A stretch of DNA of 64,000 bases from an uncultured Chloroflexota bacterium (GTDB lineage: Bacteria > Chloroflexota > Anaerolineae > Anaerolineales > Anaerolineaceae), in assembly GCA_902786265.1 (NCBI GenBank), contig CADACE010000016.1, positions 1-64,000 on the forward strand. Reading direction: 5' to 3'. Position 1 is the first letter of the stretch. Each line of letters opens with the position of its first letter. A model generated the notes under the pieces. It saw nothing but the letters and a program-made list of their open reading frames with translations, was not told where the DNA came from and did no database searches. Position numbers and translations under genes: made by a program. Of the stretch, positions 36,866 to 45,319 are shown piece after piece.

Positions 36866-37024
36866 AAAAAAGATTCACCTTATAAAAATGGGTAATTGAT
36901 AGTTCACGGGGCAATGAACGTCAAAAAATATTTACTAATAACAATTCAGGAAAAAAATAAAATCCCCATTTCCGCAAAAAACACGGAATACTAATGAATT
37001 GATCCGGTACATCAATCAGAATTC

Positions 37025-37030
37025 ATTATA
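37025..37030 (-). promoter_or_regulatory. -10 box of rho in a 444-base gap
   Basis: TATAAT on the minus strand; the -35 is weak. The gap 36866-37309 is AT-rich and has no gene. It also holds an imperfect hairpin (AATGAATT near 36993 with AATTCATT near 37020) that overlaps this box and could fold in the leader or bind a protein. Confidence 0.4.
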
Positions 37031-37309
37031 TCATCAATTTTTAAAAGAACGGAATGTTTTAAACCTCATACCAGCTTTCATGTCATTTATATTCAAATTG
37101 TAAAACACACTATCCGCAGCTTATAAGGTTTATTATACTCTGATTTTTCTTCTTTACAGGATATTTCCCAAAATTCTATATGACAAAGAATTTTTACAGG
37201 TTTTGACTCCCTCACCACTGTCAGAATATTCAGATCGCCGGGCTTTATTACAGAAGATTTAGGGATATACTGAACCTGTTACCGAAGCAACAGAAAAAGG
37301 AGAAATTCT

Positions 37310-38050
37310 ATGTATATCTATGACGATAATATCCGTCTGAATGCCATTTTGGATATGCCCGCGGATAACCCTGAAAAATGTCCTCTTGTGATCGTCATTC
37401 ACGGATTCACCGGACACAGCGAAGAAAGGCACATCACCGCCGCTGCACATACAATAAATGAAATGGGATTCGCCACACTGCGGGTGGATATGTATGGTCA
37501 CGGAAAAAGCGACGGCGAATTCAGGAACCATACACTTTTCAAATGGATCACAAACGCGATGACGGTCATCGATTACGCGCGGACACTGCCCTTTGTCACC
37601 GACCTGTACCTGTGCGGGCACTCGCAGGGCGGGCTTACTGTCATGCTGGCAGCGGGACTTAAACATGAGTTCATCCGTGGGATCATTCCTCTGTCTCCCG
37701 CGGTCATGATCCCGGAACATGCGAGAACCGGCGATCTGCTTGGACTTAACTTTGATCCGAATCGGATTCCTGAAGAGTTCACATCACCGGACGGATGGGT
37801 ATTGAGCGGAAATTACGCGCGGGCTGCGCAATTGATCCATGTGGAAGATACCATCCACCGCTACACCGGGCCGGTTTTGATCATCCACAGTGATACGGAT
37901 GAAGTAGTACCATACCATTATGGTGCTGAGGCTGCAAAGGCATATCAAAACGCGGAATTTGTCAACATTCCCAATGATACACATTGTTATGATAACCACC
38001 TGGACCAGGTTCTTGACGTCATCCGCAATTGGCTGAAAGATAAAAAATGA
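37310..38050 (+). CDS. alpha/beta hydrolase, feruloyl/cinnamoyl-esterase-like
   Basis: This 246-residue cytoplasmic serine hydrolase has the oxyanion motif VIHGFTGH, the nucleophile in GHSQGG, an acid in HSDTDEVVP and a C-terminal His in NDTHCYDNHL. The ~250-residue length and motif layout fit the cinnamoyl/feruloyl esterases found in gut bacteria, which release hydroxycinnamic acids from plant or sugar esters. There is no signal peptide, so it would act on imported esters. AAGGAG lies upstream of ATG. Its stop codon is embedded in the hairpin that terminates the opposing tRNA-Pro. Confidence 0.83.
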   Translation: MYIYDDNIRLNAILDMPADNPEKCPLVIVIHGFTGHSEERHITAAAHTINEMGFATLRVDMYGHGKSDGEFRNHTLFKWITNAMTVIDYARTLPFVTDLYLCGHSQGGLTVMLAAGLKHEFIRGIIPLSPAVMIPEHARTGDLLGLNFDPNRIPEEFTSPDGWVLSGNYARAAQLIHVEDTIHRYTGPVLIIHSDTDEVVPYHYGAEAAKAYQNAEFVNIPNDTHCYDNHLDQVLDVIRNWLKDKK

Positions 38051-38076
38051 GTCACGGGGACAGGTTCCCTGACTCA
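38042..38076 (-). terminator. tRNA-Pro terminator built on a dispersed repeat
   Basis: TGAGTCA (38048-38054) and TGACTCA (38070-38076) form a perfect 7-bp stem extended by GGG/CCC. On the minus strand it is followed by six T. It contains the 22-bp repeat also found at 50181-50202. Confidence 0.75.
38051..38072 (+). repeat. dispersed REP-like 22-mer, copy 1
   Basis: A 22-bp sequence with core CACGGGGACAGGTTCCCTG, repeated perfectly and inverted at 50181-50202. It shares the GGGGAC(A)GGTT core with the array at 1047-1257. Confidence 0.75.
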
Positions 38077-38094
38077 CTTCTCATATAAAAAAAG

Positions 38095-38167
38095 TCGGGG
38101 TGCGCGGACTCGAACCGCGGACCCCCGCGTCCCAAACGCGGTGCGCTACCAACTGCGCTACACCCCG
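38095..38167 (-). tRNA. tRNA-Pro(TGG)
   Basis: On the minus strand, CGGGGTG pairs with CACCCCG in the acceptor stem, the anticodon stem is CCGCG/CGCGG around TTTGGGA (anticodon TGG), and the T-arm holds TTCGAGT. The discriminator is A; CCA is not encoded. A terminator follows about 20 bases downstream. Confidence 0.95.
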
Positions 38168-38296
38168 ATAACAAATGTATAGTATACCGTAATTTTAAAA
38201 TATTTTATAAAGTTATGCATAAAAAAAGTGCTATAATTTCGTAATTATGATTTAAGAACAAACCGACGGCATTCTGCCGTTTTTTCAGGAGTACTT

Positions 38297-39451
38297 ATGT
38301 GGGATAAAACATCTGTCCGTGTCCAAAACCTCAAACCTTCAGCCATCCGAAAGTACTTTGCCGTTCCGAGCGATGTAGTGACCCTCGGTATCGGTGAACC
38401 GGATTTCACCTCACCGGACAAACTGATTGCCGCAGCACATGAATCCTTAAAGCGGGGAAACACACACTATACCGCCAACGCCGGTATATATGAATTGCGG
38501 GAAGCGATTTCCGACAAACTGGATGAACTGTACGGTGTCAAATATGATCCGGACAGCGAAATCATTGTTACCGTCGGGGCATCCGAAGCGCTGTATCTGG
38601 CAGCAGCTACTGTGCTGAACCCGGGCGATGAAATGATCGTTGTAACTCCCTGCTTTGTCTCCTATCAGGCAGCTGTTGAACTGGCCGACGGTGTTCCGGT
38701 GGAAGTCGCCTGCCGTCTAGAAGATAATTTTGACCTGAACGTACAGGCTATTGAAGATGCCATCACACCAAAGACCCGCGGGATTTTGCTCGGTTTCCCG
38801 AACAACCCGACCGGCGCTGTCGCCTCCCGGGAAAAGCTGCAGCAGGTAGCCGACCTTGCCGCGAGATATGACCTGGCTGTGATTTCCGATGAAATTTACG
38901 AACGTCTGATTTACGGTGTGGAACATGTCAACTTTGCATCACTGAAAGGTGCGCGGGAACGTACCTTTGTTGTGGGCGGGTTTTCCAAATCTTATGCCAT
39001 GACCGGCTGGCGTCTGGGTTATGTCTGCGGCCCGAAGCATTTGATCCCGCAGCTGTATAAGATCCATCAGTATCTGATCATGTCCGCTCCGACCATCGCG
39101 CAGGAAATCGGTATCGTTGCCATGCGGGAATGTGAACCGGATGTGGAACGGATGCGCCGGGAATATGACCGCCGCCGCCGTTTGATCGTGGATGGGCTTA
39201 ATTCCATCGGGCTGTACACTTTCGAGCCCAAAGGCGCTTTTTACGCATTCCCGTATATCGGGGATACCGGACTGGACAGCACAACCTTTGCAGACCGCCT
39301 TCTGGAGGAGTGCAAGGTCGCCGTCATTCCGGGCTGCGGCTTCGGCAAGTGCGGTGAAGGTCACGTCCGTACTTCTTACGCGGTGAAATATGAAAACATC
39401 GAGGAAGCCCTTAACCGGATCAGCGATTTTGTGACGAAGGTAAAGAAATAG
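38297..39451 (+). CDS. PLP-dependent aminotransferase (aspartate/PatA type)
   Basis: This 384-residue fold-type I aminotransferase has GIGEPDF, YTANAGIYELREAI, GFPNNPTGAV, ISDEIYERLIY and the PLP lysine in GGFSKSYAMTGWRLGY (Lys about 231). It would use aspartate or an aromatic or neutral amino acid as donor. The length and motifs fit the PatA/AspC-like group. TATAAT at 38232-38237 precedes it. It is a single-gene unit ended by a bidirectional terminator. Substrate not determined. Confidence 0.92.
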   Translation: MWDKTSVRVQNLKPSAIRKYFAVPSDVVTLGIGEPDFTSPDKLIAAAHESLKRGNTHYTANAGIYELREAISDKLDELYGVKYDPDSEIIVTVGASEALYLAAATVLNPGDEMIVVTPCFVSYQAAVELADGVPVEVACRLEDNFDLNVQAIEDAITPKTRGILLGFPNNPTGAVASREKLQQVADLAARYDLAVISDEIYERLIYGVEHVNFASLKGARERTFVVGGFSKSYAMTGWRLGYVCGPKHLIPQLYKIHQYLIMSAPTIAQEIGIVAMRECEPDVERMRREYDRRRRLIVDGLNSIGLYTFEPKGAFYAFPYIGDTGLDSTTFADRLLEECKVAVIPGCGFGKCGEGHVRTSYAVKYENIEEALNRISDFVTKVKK

Positions 39452-39504
39452 GACACGTGTTATCGCTGACAGGAAGCCTGAAGAATTAAAACTATAAAAC
39501 AATT

Positions 39505-39547
39505 AAAAAACAACACAATCGCGGAAAAGCAATTGTGTTGTTTTTTT
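39505..39547. terminator. bidirectional terminator between aminotransferase and potCD
   Basis: CAACACAAT and ATTGTGTTG pair around a 12-base loop, with six A before and seven T after, so it can act on both strands. Confidence 0.88.
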
Positions 39548-39562
39548 GATTGAACGATTGAC

Positions 39563-39592
39563 TGAATAAACCGATAATTATCGGTTTATTCA
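39563..39592. repeat. perfect 30-bp palindrome after potCD
   Basis: Each 15-bp half (TGAATAAACCGATAA) is the exact reverse complement of the other. It lies 8 bases after the potCD stop. There is no clean T run, so it may be a second terminator, an RNA-stabilising hairpin or a protein site. Confidence 0.75.
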
Positions 39593-39600
39593 TATCTTTC

Positions 39601-41478
39601 TTAATTCGCAGACTTGACCTTCTTCCATGCTTCCGAATAGAGTTTTTCTCCTTCTTCACCCAGATATTCCTCGGAATAACAGCGGCTGAGAATATCCTCC
39701 CCGGGGAAGGCAATTTCAGAGTCGCGGAGCTCTTCATCCTCAATCATATCCCGTGCAGTTACATTCGGGACGGAATAGGTGATGAATTCGAAGTTCATCA
39801 ACGCGATTTCCGGACGGCTGAGAAAATCGATCCACTTGAGAGCATTTTCTTTGTTCCGGGCATTTTTGGTAATCACCCAGGAGTCAAACCAGACCAAAGA
39901 ACCTTCATCGGGTACGACATATTCCAAATCAGGATTTTCCCATTGGCAGTAAAGCGCTTCGCCGGAATAAATCACACCAAGTGCCGCTTCATTACCGATC
40001 ATCTTATCACGTACCTGATCGACAACATAAGCCTGGACAAGCGGAGCCTGCGCGATCAAATCCTGTGCAGCAATTTCAATCTCATCCGGATCCACAGTGT
40101 TGATCGAAAATCCGTTGCGGATCATCGGGATCATAAACGCGTCACGAACGGAATCCTGCATCAAAATTTCACCCTTATACTTGGGGTTCCAAAGGATATC
40201 CCAGCTCGTCACATCGTCATCGACCATCGTCGTATTGTAAAGGATCCCCACAGTTCCCCAAAAATAAGGAATCGCGTATTGATTGCCGGGATCAAAGGCT
40301 TCCATAGATTCAAAATACTGTTCCCCGATATGCTCTTTGGTGTTTGGCAGCTGATCATAATCAAGAGGTTCCACCATATCAAGGCTGATCATTCTGGAAA
40401 CCATGTAATCGGCGGGACATACTACGTCATAGGAGGAAGGATCAGAGGCTATTTTTGTAAACATGATCTCATTGGTCTCATATTCATCGTAGACGACTTC
40501 GATCCCCGTCTCCTCCTGGAACATCTTGATCACTTCCGGATCAATATATTCCCCGTAATTGTAAACATAAACCTGATTGCTGTTTTTCGTGAAAACACCG
40601 CCAAAGAGCAGTGCCAGATAAATAATACCCAAACCGGCAGCTGAGACGACCACAATATTGCGGATATTGCGGAATTTGATCTGTTTTTCCGTCAGTTCCC
40701 TGTCTTTCCGCTGCACGGTGCGCATCCGGTTGGAAGCGAAAATCAACACCAGCACCAGGGTGAAAATAATTGCGGAAAGCGCGTAGATCTCAGGCTGGAT
40801 GCCCCGTTTGATTTCATTATAAATTTTGGTTGAAAGAGTATCGAACCCGGAACCCTTCGTGAAATAGGTGATGATAAAGTCATCAAGTGACATCGTGAAG
40901 GCCATCAGCGCACCGGAGAAAATCGCCGGCAACAGGTCCGGAAGCACGGTCTTGCGGAAAGCATACCAGGGCTCCGCCCCCAGGTCCAGGGCTGCTTCAT
41001 AAACGCTCGGGCTGATGGTTTTCATACGCGGCATCACGCTCAGCATCACATAAGGGATATTGAAGGTAATATGAGCGATCAGAACGGTAAGAAAGCCGTT
41101 TTGGAAATGCAGCACACGGAACAGCAGCATCAGGGAGATGCCTGTCACAATATCCGCGTTGATCATCGGGATGTTGCTGATACCCATAATAACAGCCCGG
41201 GAACGCCGGTTCATTCCTACCAAAGCCACACAAGTCACTGTACCGATGATCGTAGCCACAATGGTTGCGACCAGCGCGATAATAAGCGTGTTGGCAAGAG
41301 CGTTCAGGATGGCTGAATCACTGAATAAACGAACGTACCAGTTGAAAGTAAATCCGCCCCAATGAGAACGGGATTTACTCCGGTTGAAGGAGAGCACGAT
41401 CAGCGTCAGGATCGGCAGGTACATGAAAATCAGAATGATCCAGAAATAGATTTTTTCCAGCGGTTTCATGTTCTTCAT
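39601..41478 (-). CDS. potCD: polyamine ABC permease fused to substrate-binding protein (PotC-PotD)
   Basis: This 625-residue fusion joins a PotC permease (residues ~1-265, six helices, with the EAA loop EAALDLGAEPWYAFRKTVLP) to a PotD-like binding domain (from ~305). The join is an extra transmembrane helix (VVVSAAGLGIIYLALLFGG, about 285-303). The binding domain begins VYVYNYGEYIDPEV and contains MQDSVRDAFMI and VWFDSWVI, typical of spermidine/putrescine binding. The fusion tethers one binding domain per PotC subunit on the outer face, as known in some Firmicutes and Mycoplasma. No separate potD is in the window. It begins 2 bases after the potB stop. Confidence 0.93.
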   Translation of the reverse strand: MKNMKPLEKIYFWIILIFMYLPILTLIVLSFNRSKSRSHWGGFTFNWYVRLFSDSAILNALANTLIIALVATIVATIIGTVTCVALVGMNRRSRAVIMGISNIPMINADIVTGISLMLLFRVLHFQNGFLTVLIAHITFNIPYVMLSVMPRMKTISPSVYEAALDLGAEPWYAFRKTVLPDLLPAIFSGALMAFTMSLDDFIITYFTKGSGFDTLSTKIYNEIKRGIQPEIYALSAIIFTLVLVLIFASNRMRTVQRKDRELTEKQIKFRNIRNIVVVSAAGLGIIYLALLFGGVFTKNSNQVYVYNYGEYIDPEVIKMFQEETGIEVVYDEYETNEIMFTKIASDPSSYDVVCPADYMVSRMISLDMVEPLDYDQLPNTKEHIGEQYFESMEAFDPGNQYAIPYFWGTVGILYNTTMVDDDVTSWDILWNPKYKGEILMQDSVRDAFMIPMIRNGFSINTVDPDEIEIAAQDLIAQAPLVQAYVVDQVRDKMIGNEAALGVIYSGEALYCQWENPDLEYVVPDEGSLVWFDSWVITKNARNKENALKWIDFLSRPEIALMNFEFITYSVPNVTARDMIEDEELRDSEIAFPGEDILSRCYSEEYLGEEGEKLYSEAWKKVKSAN

Positions 41479-41480
41479 GG

Positions 41481-42296
41481 TCAGTCCTCCTTCTGATCTG
41501 AAATCATGGAGATAACCATGTTGATCACGATAAAGACCATAAGCGTCAGCGACAGTCCGGACCCCAGGTGCCAGTTATAAGTCAGCGTAAATTCCTGTTC
41601 GATGATGTTCCCGATCAGCAGGATCTTGGAACCGCCCATCATTGTTGAAATAGCGAAGGTCGTAAGTGAAGGAATGAAGACCATCGTCACTCCGGAAATG
41701 ATCCCGGGAACAGACAACGGCAGGATCACACGCCAAAGGGTCTGCAGCTTATTCGCGCCGAGATCCTGAGCAGCGTTAATGACTTCATCATCGATTTTTG
41801 CCAATGAGTTATAAAGCGGCAGGATCATGAAAGGCAGAAAGTCATAAACCATACCGACGACAATTGCGGCCGGCGTATTGATGATATGCAGCTGAGGCAG
41901 GTGAAGCGCTCCCAGAATACTGTTGAGCACACCACGGTTTTCCAAAAGGGTCACCCAGGAAAGCGTCCGCAGCAAAAAGTTCATCCACATCGGCAGGATG
42001 ATCAGTGTGGTCAGAATCCCTTCGCTGCTCATCTTGTTGCGTGCCAGAATCAAACCCAGCGGATAAGCCAGTAGAAAGCAGATCACCGTACTGATCACGG
42101 CAAGCAGCACAGCCAGCCAGAGAGCTTTAGCATGTTCCGGCTGTACGATCGAAGCGATATTTTCAAGGGTGAAGGCGCCCGTAGTATCAGTCAGGCCATA
42201 ATAAATGACCATCCCGATCGGTACGATAATGAAGATGATCGACCAGGCGAGGTACGGTGAAGACATGAAAAAGGGTGTTTTGCGGTTTGTAAACAT
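41481..42296 (-). CDS. potB: polyamine ABC permease PotB
   Basis: This 271-residue permease has six helices and the EAA-type loop INAAQDLGANKLQTLWRVILP. It pairs with the PotC part of the downstream fusion to form the channel for spermidine or putrescine. It begins 11 bases after the potA stop and ends 2 bases before the potCD start, so the three genes form a tight operon. RBS GGAGG is present. Confidence 0.93.
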   Translation of the reverse strand: MFTNRKTPFFMSSPYLAWSIIFIIVPIGMVIYYGLTDTTGAFTLENIASIVQPEHAKALWLAVLLAVISTVICFLLAYPLGLILARNKMSSEGILTTLIILPMWMNFLLRTLSWVTLLENRGVLNSILGALHLPQLHIINTPAAIVVGMVYDFLPFMILPLYNSLAKIDDEVINAAQDLGANKLQTLWRVILPLSVPGIISGVTMVFIPSLTTFAISTMMGGSKILLIGNIIEQEFTLTYNWHLGSGLSLTLMVFIVINMVISMISDQKED

Positions 42297-42307
42297 TCAC
42301 ACCTCCT

Positions 42308-43384
42308 TTACGCGTCTTCAACGCTCAGTGCCTGTTCATCTTCGGATTCAGGCTTGTTCATGACCTGAATATTGAAAGGATCAACACTGATATCCACTTC
42401 ACTGCCGACTTCATTCATGCGCGTGGAATGAACCAGCCACTCAAATCCGCCGGCTTCCACATCCATCTCGTAATGAACGCCCTTGAAGATCACACCGGTG
42501 ACCACACCGGGCAGTGTTCCCTTTCCACGAGGCACCAGTTCGATATCTTCCGGGCGAATAACGATATCGACCGGATTATTTTCGCCGAATCCGGTGTCAA
42601 CGCATTCAAAATTGGTGCCGAGGATGTTGACCAGTTTATCGCGAACCATCATGGCAGGGATAATGTTCGAATCACCGATGAAGTCCGCCACAAAGGCGTT
42701 TTCCGGTTCGTTATAGATCTTTTCCGGGGAGCCTTCCTGCTGGATATATCCCTGGTTCATGACCACGATGTGGTCGGACATGGTCAGCGCTTCTTCCTGG
42801 TCATGGGTGACATAGATGAAGGTGATCCCCAGCTCATTTTTCAGGCGGATCATTTCATACTGCATGTCCTGACGCAGCTTAAGGTCCAGTGCCCCCAGCG
42901 GTTCGTCCAGAAGCAAGACCTTCGGTTCGTTGACGATAGCGCGGGCAATAGCCACACGCTGCTGCTGTCCGCCGGAAAGCGAATCGGGCATGCGATGTTC
43001 AAAACCTTCCAGGTTTACAAGTTTCAGCGCGTATTTGATTTTATCTTTGATATAGGAAGAGGGTTTATTGCTGATCTTCAGGCCGAAAGCGATATTTTCC
43101 GCCACATCCATATGGGTGAAGAGAGCATATTTCTGAAAAACTGTATTCAGCTGCCGTTTGTTCGCAGCCAGGTTCGTGATATCCTGACCGTCAAAGATCA
43201 CTTTTCCTTCATCAGGACGCAGAAAACCGCCGATGATACGCAGGATCGTTGTTTTCCCGCAACCCGAAGGCCCCAACAATGTAACAAACGAATTCTCATA
43301 AATCGAAAGATTGAGATCATCAATAACAAGATTCCCGTCAAACGACTTGGAAATGTGCTGCAGTTGAATCAGTTCCTTCTTCAT
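42308..43384 (-). CDS. potA: polyamine ABC ATPase PotA
   Basis: This 358-residue ATPase drives polyamine import. Motifs are GPSGCGKTT, the signature [29 protein letters not shown] and THDQEEAL, with a C-terminal TOBE domain near residues 275-340. ATG 43384 has AAGGAG upstream; an open frame continues further upstream but lacks support. It is first in the potA-potB-potCD operon. The closely related ATPase at 5697-6779 serves a different, iron-type importer. Confidence 0.95.
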   Translation of the reverse strand: MKKELIQLQHISKSFDGNLVIDDLNLSIYENSFVTLLGPSGCGKTTILRIIGGFLRPDEGKVIFDGQDITNLAANKRQLNTVFQKYALFTHMDVAENIAFGLKISNKPSSYIKDKIKYALKLVNLEGFEHRMPDSLSGGQQQRVAIARAIVNEPKVLLLDEPLGALDLKLRQDMQYEMIRLKNELGITFIYVTHDQEEALTMSDHIVVMNQGYIQQEGSPEKIYNEPENAFVADFIGDSNIIPAMMVRDKLVNILGTNFECVDTGFGENNPVDIVIRPEDIELVPRGKGTLPGVVTGVIFKGVHYEMDVEAGGFEWLVHSTRMNEVGSEVDISVDPFNIQVMNKPESEDEQALSVEDA

Positions 43385-43561
43385 CAGGCAGTCTCCTTCA
43401 TATATGCAAATAATACCCTCAGTAGGGAGGCTTTTCTCCGTATTGTTTATCTTCAAGAATGGTAGCCATAATTTTATTATAAATCATAAGCTGCATAAAT
43501 AAGACAGGGTAGTACAGGATTTTCTCATTTTTATGCATTTGACCGGAACGGTCCAAAGCAT

Positions 43562-44017
43562 TTATTCTGTTTCGACCGGCAGTTCCGCAAAATTTGAGGA
43601 CAGTTTATTCAGGATCACATAAAGGGAAGCGGCATCTTCCGGAGAGAGTTCGATACATCGGGACATTTTTTCCGGGATGCACAGAGCTTCGGTACGCAGT
43701 GATTTCCCCTTATCGGTGAGGATCACATTGACGACACGTTCATCTTCACGGGAACGTTCACGCACAACAAACCCCTTCTTTTCAAGAGATTTGACAACAG
43801 GAGTGAGCGTACCGGAATCAAGGAACAGGATCTTTCCCAGACTCTTGATGCTGATCAGCTGATGTTCCCACAACACCAGCATGGTGATATATTGTGTATA
43901 GGTAAGGTCCATCTCATCCAATATGGGCTTATACCGCCGGATCACTTCCTTCGCACAGACATAAAGCGGGAAACAAAGCTGGTTTTCAAGCTTCAACGGG
44001 TCAAAAGTATCAGTCAT
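43562..44017 (-). CDS. MarR-family regulator, OhrR-like
   Basis: This 151-residue winged-helix repressor closely follows the OhrR pattern: LKLENQLCFPLYVCAKE with the peroxide-sensing Cys 15, LTYTQYITMLVLWE, LFLDSGTLTPVVKSLEKKG and RSREDERVV in the wing. OhrR proteins release DNA when the Cys is oxidised by organic peroxides. It lies 102 bases downstream of a glutathione peroxidase gene on the same strand, which is its likely target. ATG 44017 has AAGGA 8 bases upstream. Confidence 0.9.
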   Translation of the reverse strand: MTDTFDPLKLENQLCFPLYVCAKEVIRRYKPILDEMDLTYTQYITMLVLWEHQLISIKSLGKILFLDSGTLTPVVKSLEKKGFVVRERSREDERVVNVILTDKGKSLRTEALCIPEKMSRCIELSPEDAASLYVILNKLSSNFAELPVETE

Positions 44018-44053
44018 ACCAACAATCCTTACAGTGAAATCCTGAAACAAACA

Positions 44054-44093
44054 GGGAAAGTCACGCTGTACAATACGCAGACGCAGCTTTCCC
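44054..44093 (-). terminator. possible terminator or operator between gpx and marR
   Basis: GGGAAAG and CTTTCCC pair around an inner, partly paired loop. The minus-strand flank is only moderately T-rich, so it could be an attenuator or an operator instead. Confidence 0.4.
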
Positions 44094-44119
44094 CTATAAT
44101 CAATGTGTTATTACGCGGC

Positions 44120-44662
44120 TCAAAGCAATGAGGCAACGCACTCTTCAACTTTCTTCATATCAGCTGTCGGTTCAAAACGGGCAACAACGTTACCTTCCCG
44201 GTCGACAACAAACTTCGTGAAGTTCCATTTGATTTCCGGATTGTTTTTGTAATTTCTGTCAATGGTCATCAGCAGTGCGGACATGGCCAGAGCAGCGGGT
44301 CCCTTGCCAAAGCCCTCAAAACCCTTTTGGGATTTCAGGTATTTGAACAGCTCGATCGCGTTTTCGCCATTCACGTCAGACTTTTTCATCTGCGGGAACT
44401 GCGTATTGTATTTCAATGTGCAGAACTGATGGATCTCTTCATCGGTCCCCGGTGTCTGACCCTTGAACTGATTGCAGGGAACATCCACGATTTCCAGACC
44501 CTGATCATGGTACTTTTCATACATTGCTTCAAGTGGTTCATAATGCGGGGTAAAACCGCAGCCCGTAGCTGTATTGACAACCAAAACGACTTTGCCTTTG
44601 AAATCCGCCATGGAAAGCTCACTGCCATCCGGACGTGTTACAGATAAATCATAAAAACCCAT
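44120..44662 (-). CDS. glutathione peroxidase family protein
   Basis: This 180-residue thiol peroxidase reduces hydrogen peroxide and lipid or organic peroxides. The catalytic Cys 35 is in NTATGCGFTPHY (Cys rather than selenocysteine). The other members of the active site are seen in VPCNQFKGQ and IKWNFTKF. Bacterial members often use thioredoxin rather than glutathione as reductant. It precedes an OhrR-like regulator, so peroxide-controlled expression is likely. RBS AAGGAG is present. Confidence 0.95.
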   Translation of the reverse strand: MGFYDLSVTRPDGSELSMADFKGKVVLVVNTATGCGFTPHYEPLEAMYEKYHDQGLEIVDVPCNQFKGQTPGTDEEIHQFCTLKYNTQFPQMKKSDVNGENAIELFKYLKSQKGFEGFGKGPAALAMSALLMTIDRNYKNNPEIKWNFTKFVVDREGNVVARFEPTADMKKVEECVASLL

Positions 44663-44770
44663 AATAGCAACTCCTTTTTATTTACTTCAATTCAATTGTA
44701 CACAATTTTTTTGACCTTCAAACATTTTTATTACATTTTTGCGGAGCCGAATTTCCAATACCGCATGCAA

Positions 44771-44816
44771 ACCAGGAGCCGGTTACCAGGGGGCTGGGAT
44801 CAGTCACCAGCGGCTG
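44771..44816. repeat. degenerate intergenic repeat, CCAGGAGCCGG type
   Basis: GC-rich, repetitive text (CCAGGAGCCGGTTACCAGGG, then a CAGTCACCAGCGGCTGAC-like stretch) with no gene, upstream of the thioesterase. A similar stretch lies at 47856-47903. Confidence 0.3.
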
Positions 44817-44893
44817 ACTTCTGAAATGTAACGTTTTCACACCCGCGTCTCTGGCGAAACGTATAATTGGAATTTAAGGAATTTTTATCATTT

Positions 44894-45289
44894 ATGAATG
44901 ATCTGGAAGAGGCAAGAGCTTACTTTGCAAATGACCGCTACGCGACAGAAGCCACCGGGATCGTTATTGAAGAAGTCGGTGAGCATTATGCAAGGTGCAG
45001 TCTGAAACTGGATGAACGACACCTGAACGCTGTCGGGCACGTGATGGGCGGCGTAGTATACACCATGGCTGACCTGACCTTTGCCGTCAGCACAAACTTC
45101 CGCGCGGAACGCCCCACCGTTACCAATGTGGCGCAGGTCAGCTATTTGAATCCTCCCGAGGGAGACACCTTATACAGCGAAAGCAGACTGATCAAAGACG
45201 GCAGAAGGATCTGTTTTTACGAGATCAGTATCAGGGACAACACCGGGAAGGATATAGCAGTCATCAGCATGAACGGATATCACATATAA
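44894..45289 (+). CDS. PaaI-family acyl-CoA thioesterase (hotdog fold)
   Basis: This 131-residue protein has the family motif LNAVGHVMGGVVYTMADLTFAV, where the Asn/Gly/Asp residues form the thioesterase site, followed by TNVAQVSYLNPPEGD. It would hydrolyse acyl- or aryl-CoA esters as a tetramer. I chose ATG 44894 with AAGGA 13 bases upstream; the longer TTG start at 44867 overlaps the TATAAT box at 44862-44867. It is first in a possible unit with the MATE and GT4 genes (gaps of 30 and 25 bases). Substrate unknown. Confidence 0.9.
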   Translation: MNDLEEARAYFANDRYATEATGIVIEEVGEHYARCSLKLDERHLNAVGHVMGGVVYTMADLTFAVSTNFRAERPTVTNVAQVSYLNPPEGDTLYSESRLIKDGRRICFYEISIRDNTGKDIAVISMNGYHI

Positions 45290-45319
45290 GAGCGAGGAGG
45301 CAGGCTTCTCTCTGCTGTT

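Noticed and set aside
37310..38050. A secreted feruloyl esterase
   Set aside because: No signal peptide precedes the hydrolase core, so it is annotated as cytoplasmic.
44120..44662. A selenoprotein glutathione peroxidase
   Set aside because: The catalytic position is an ordinary Cys codon with no in-frame TGA.
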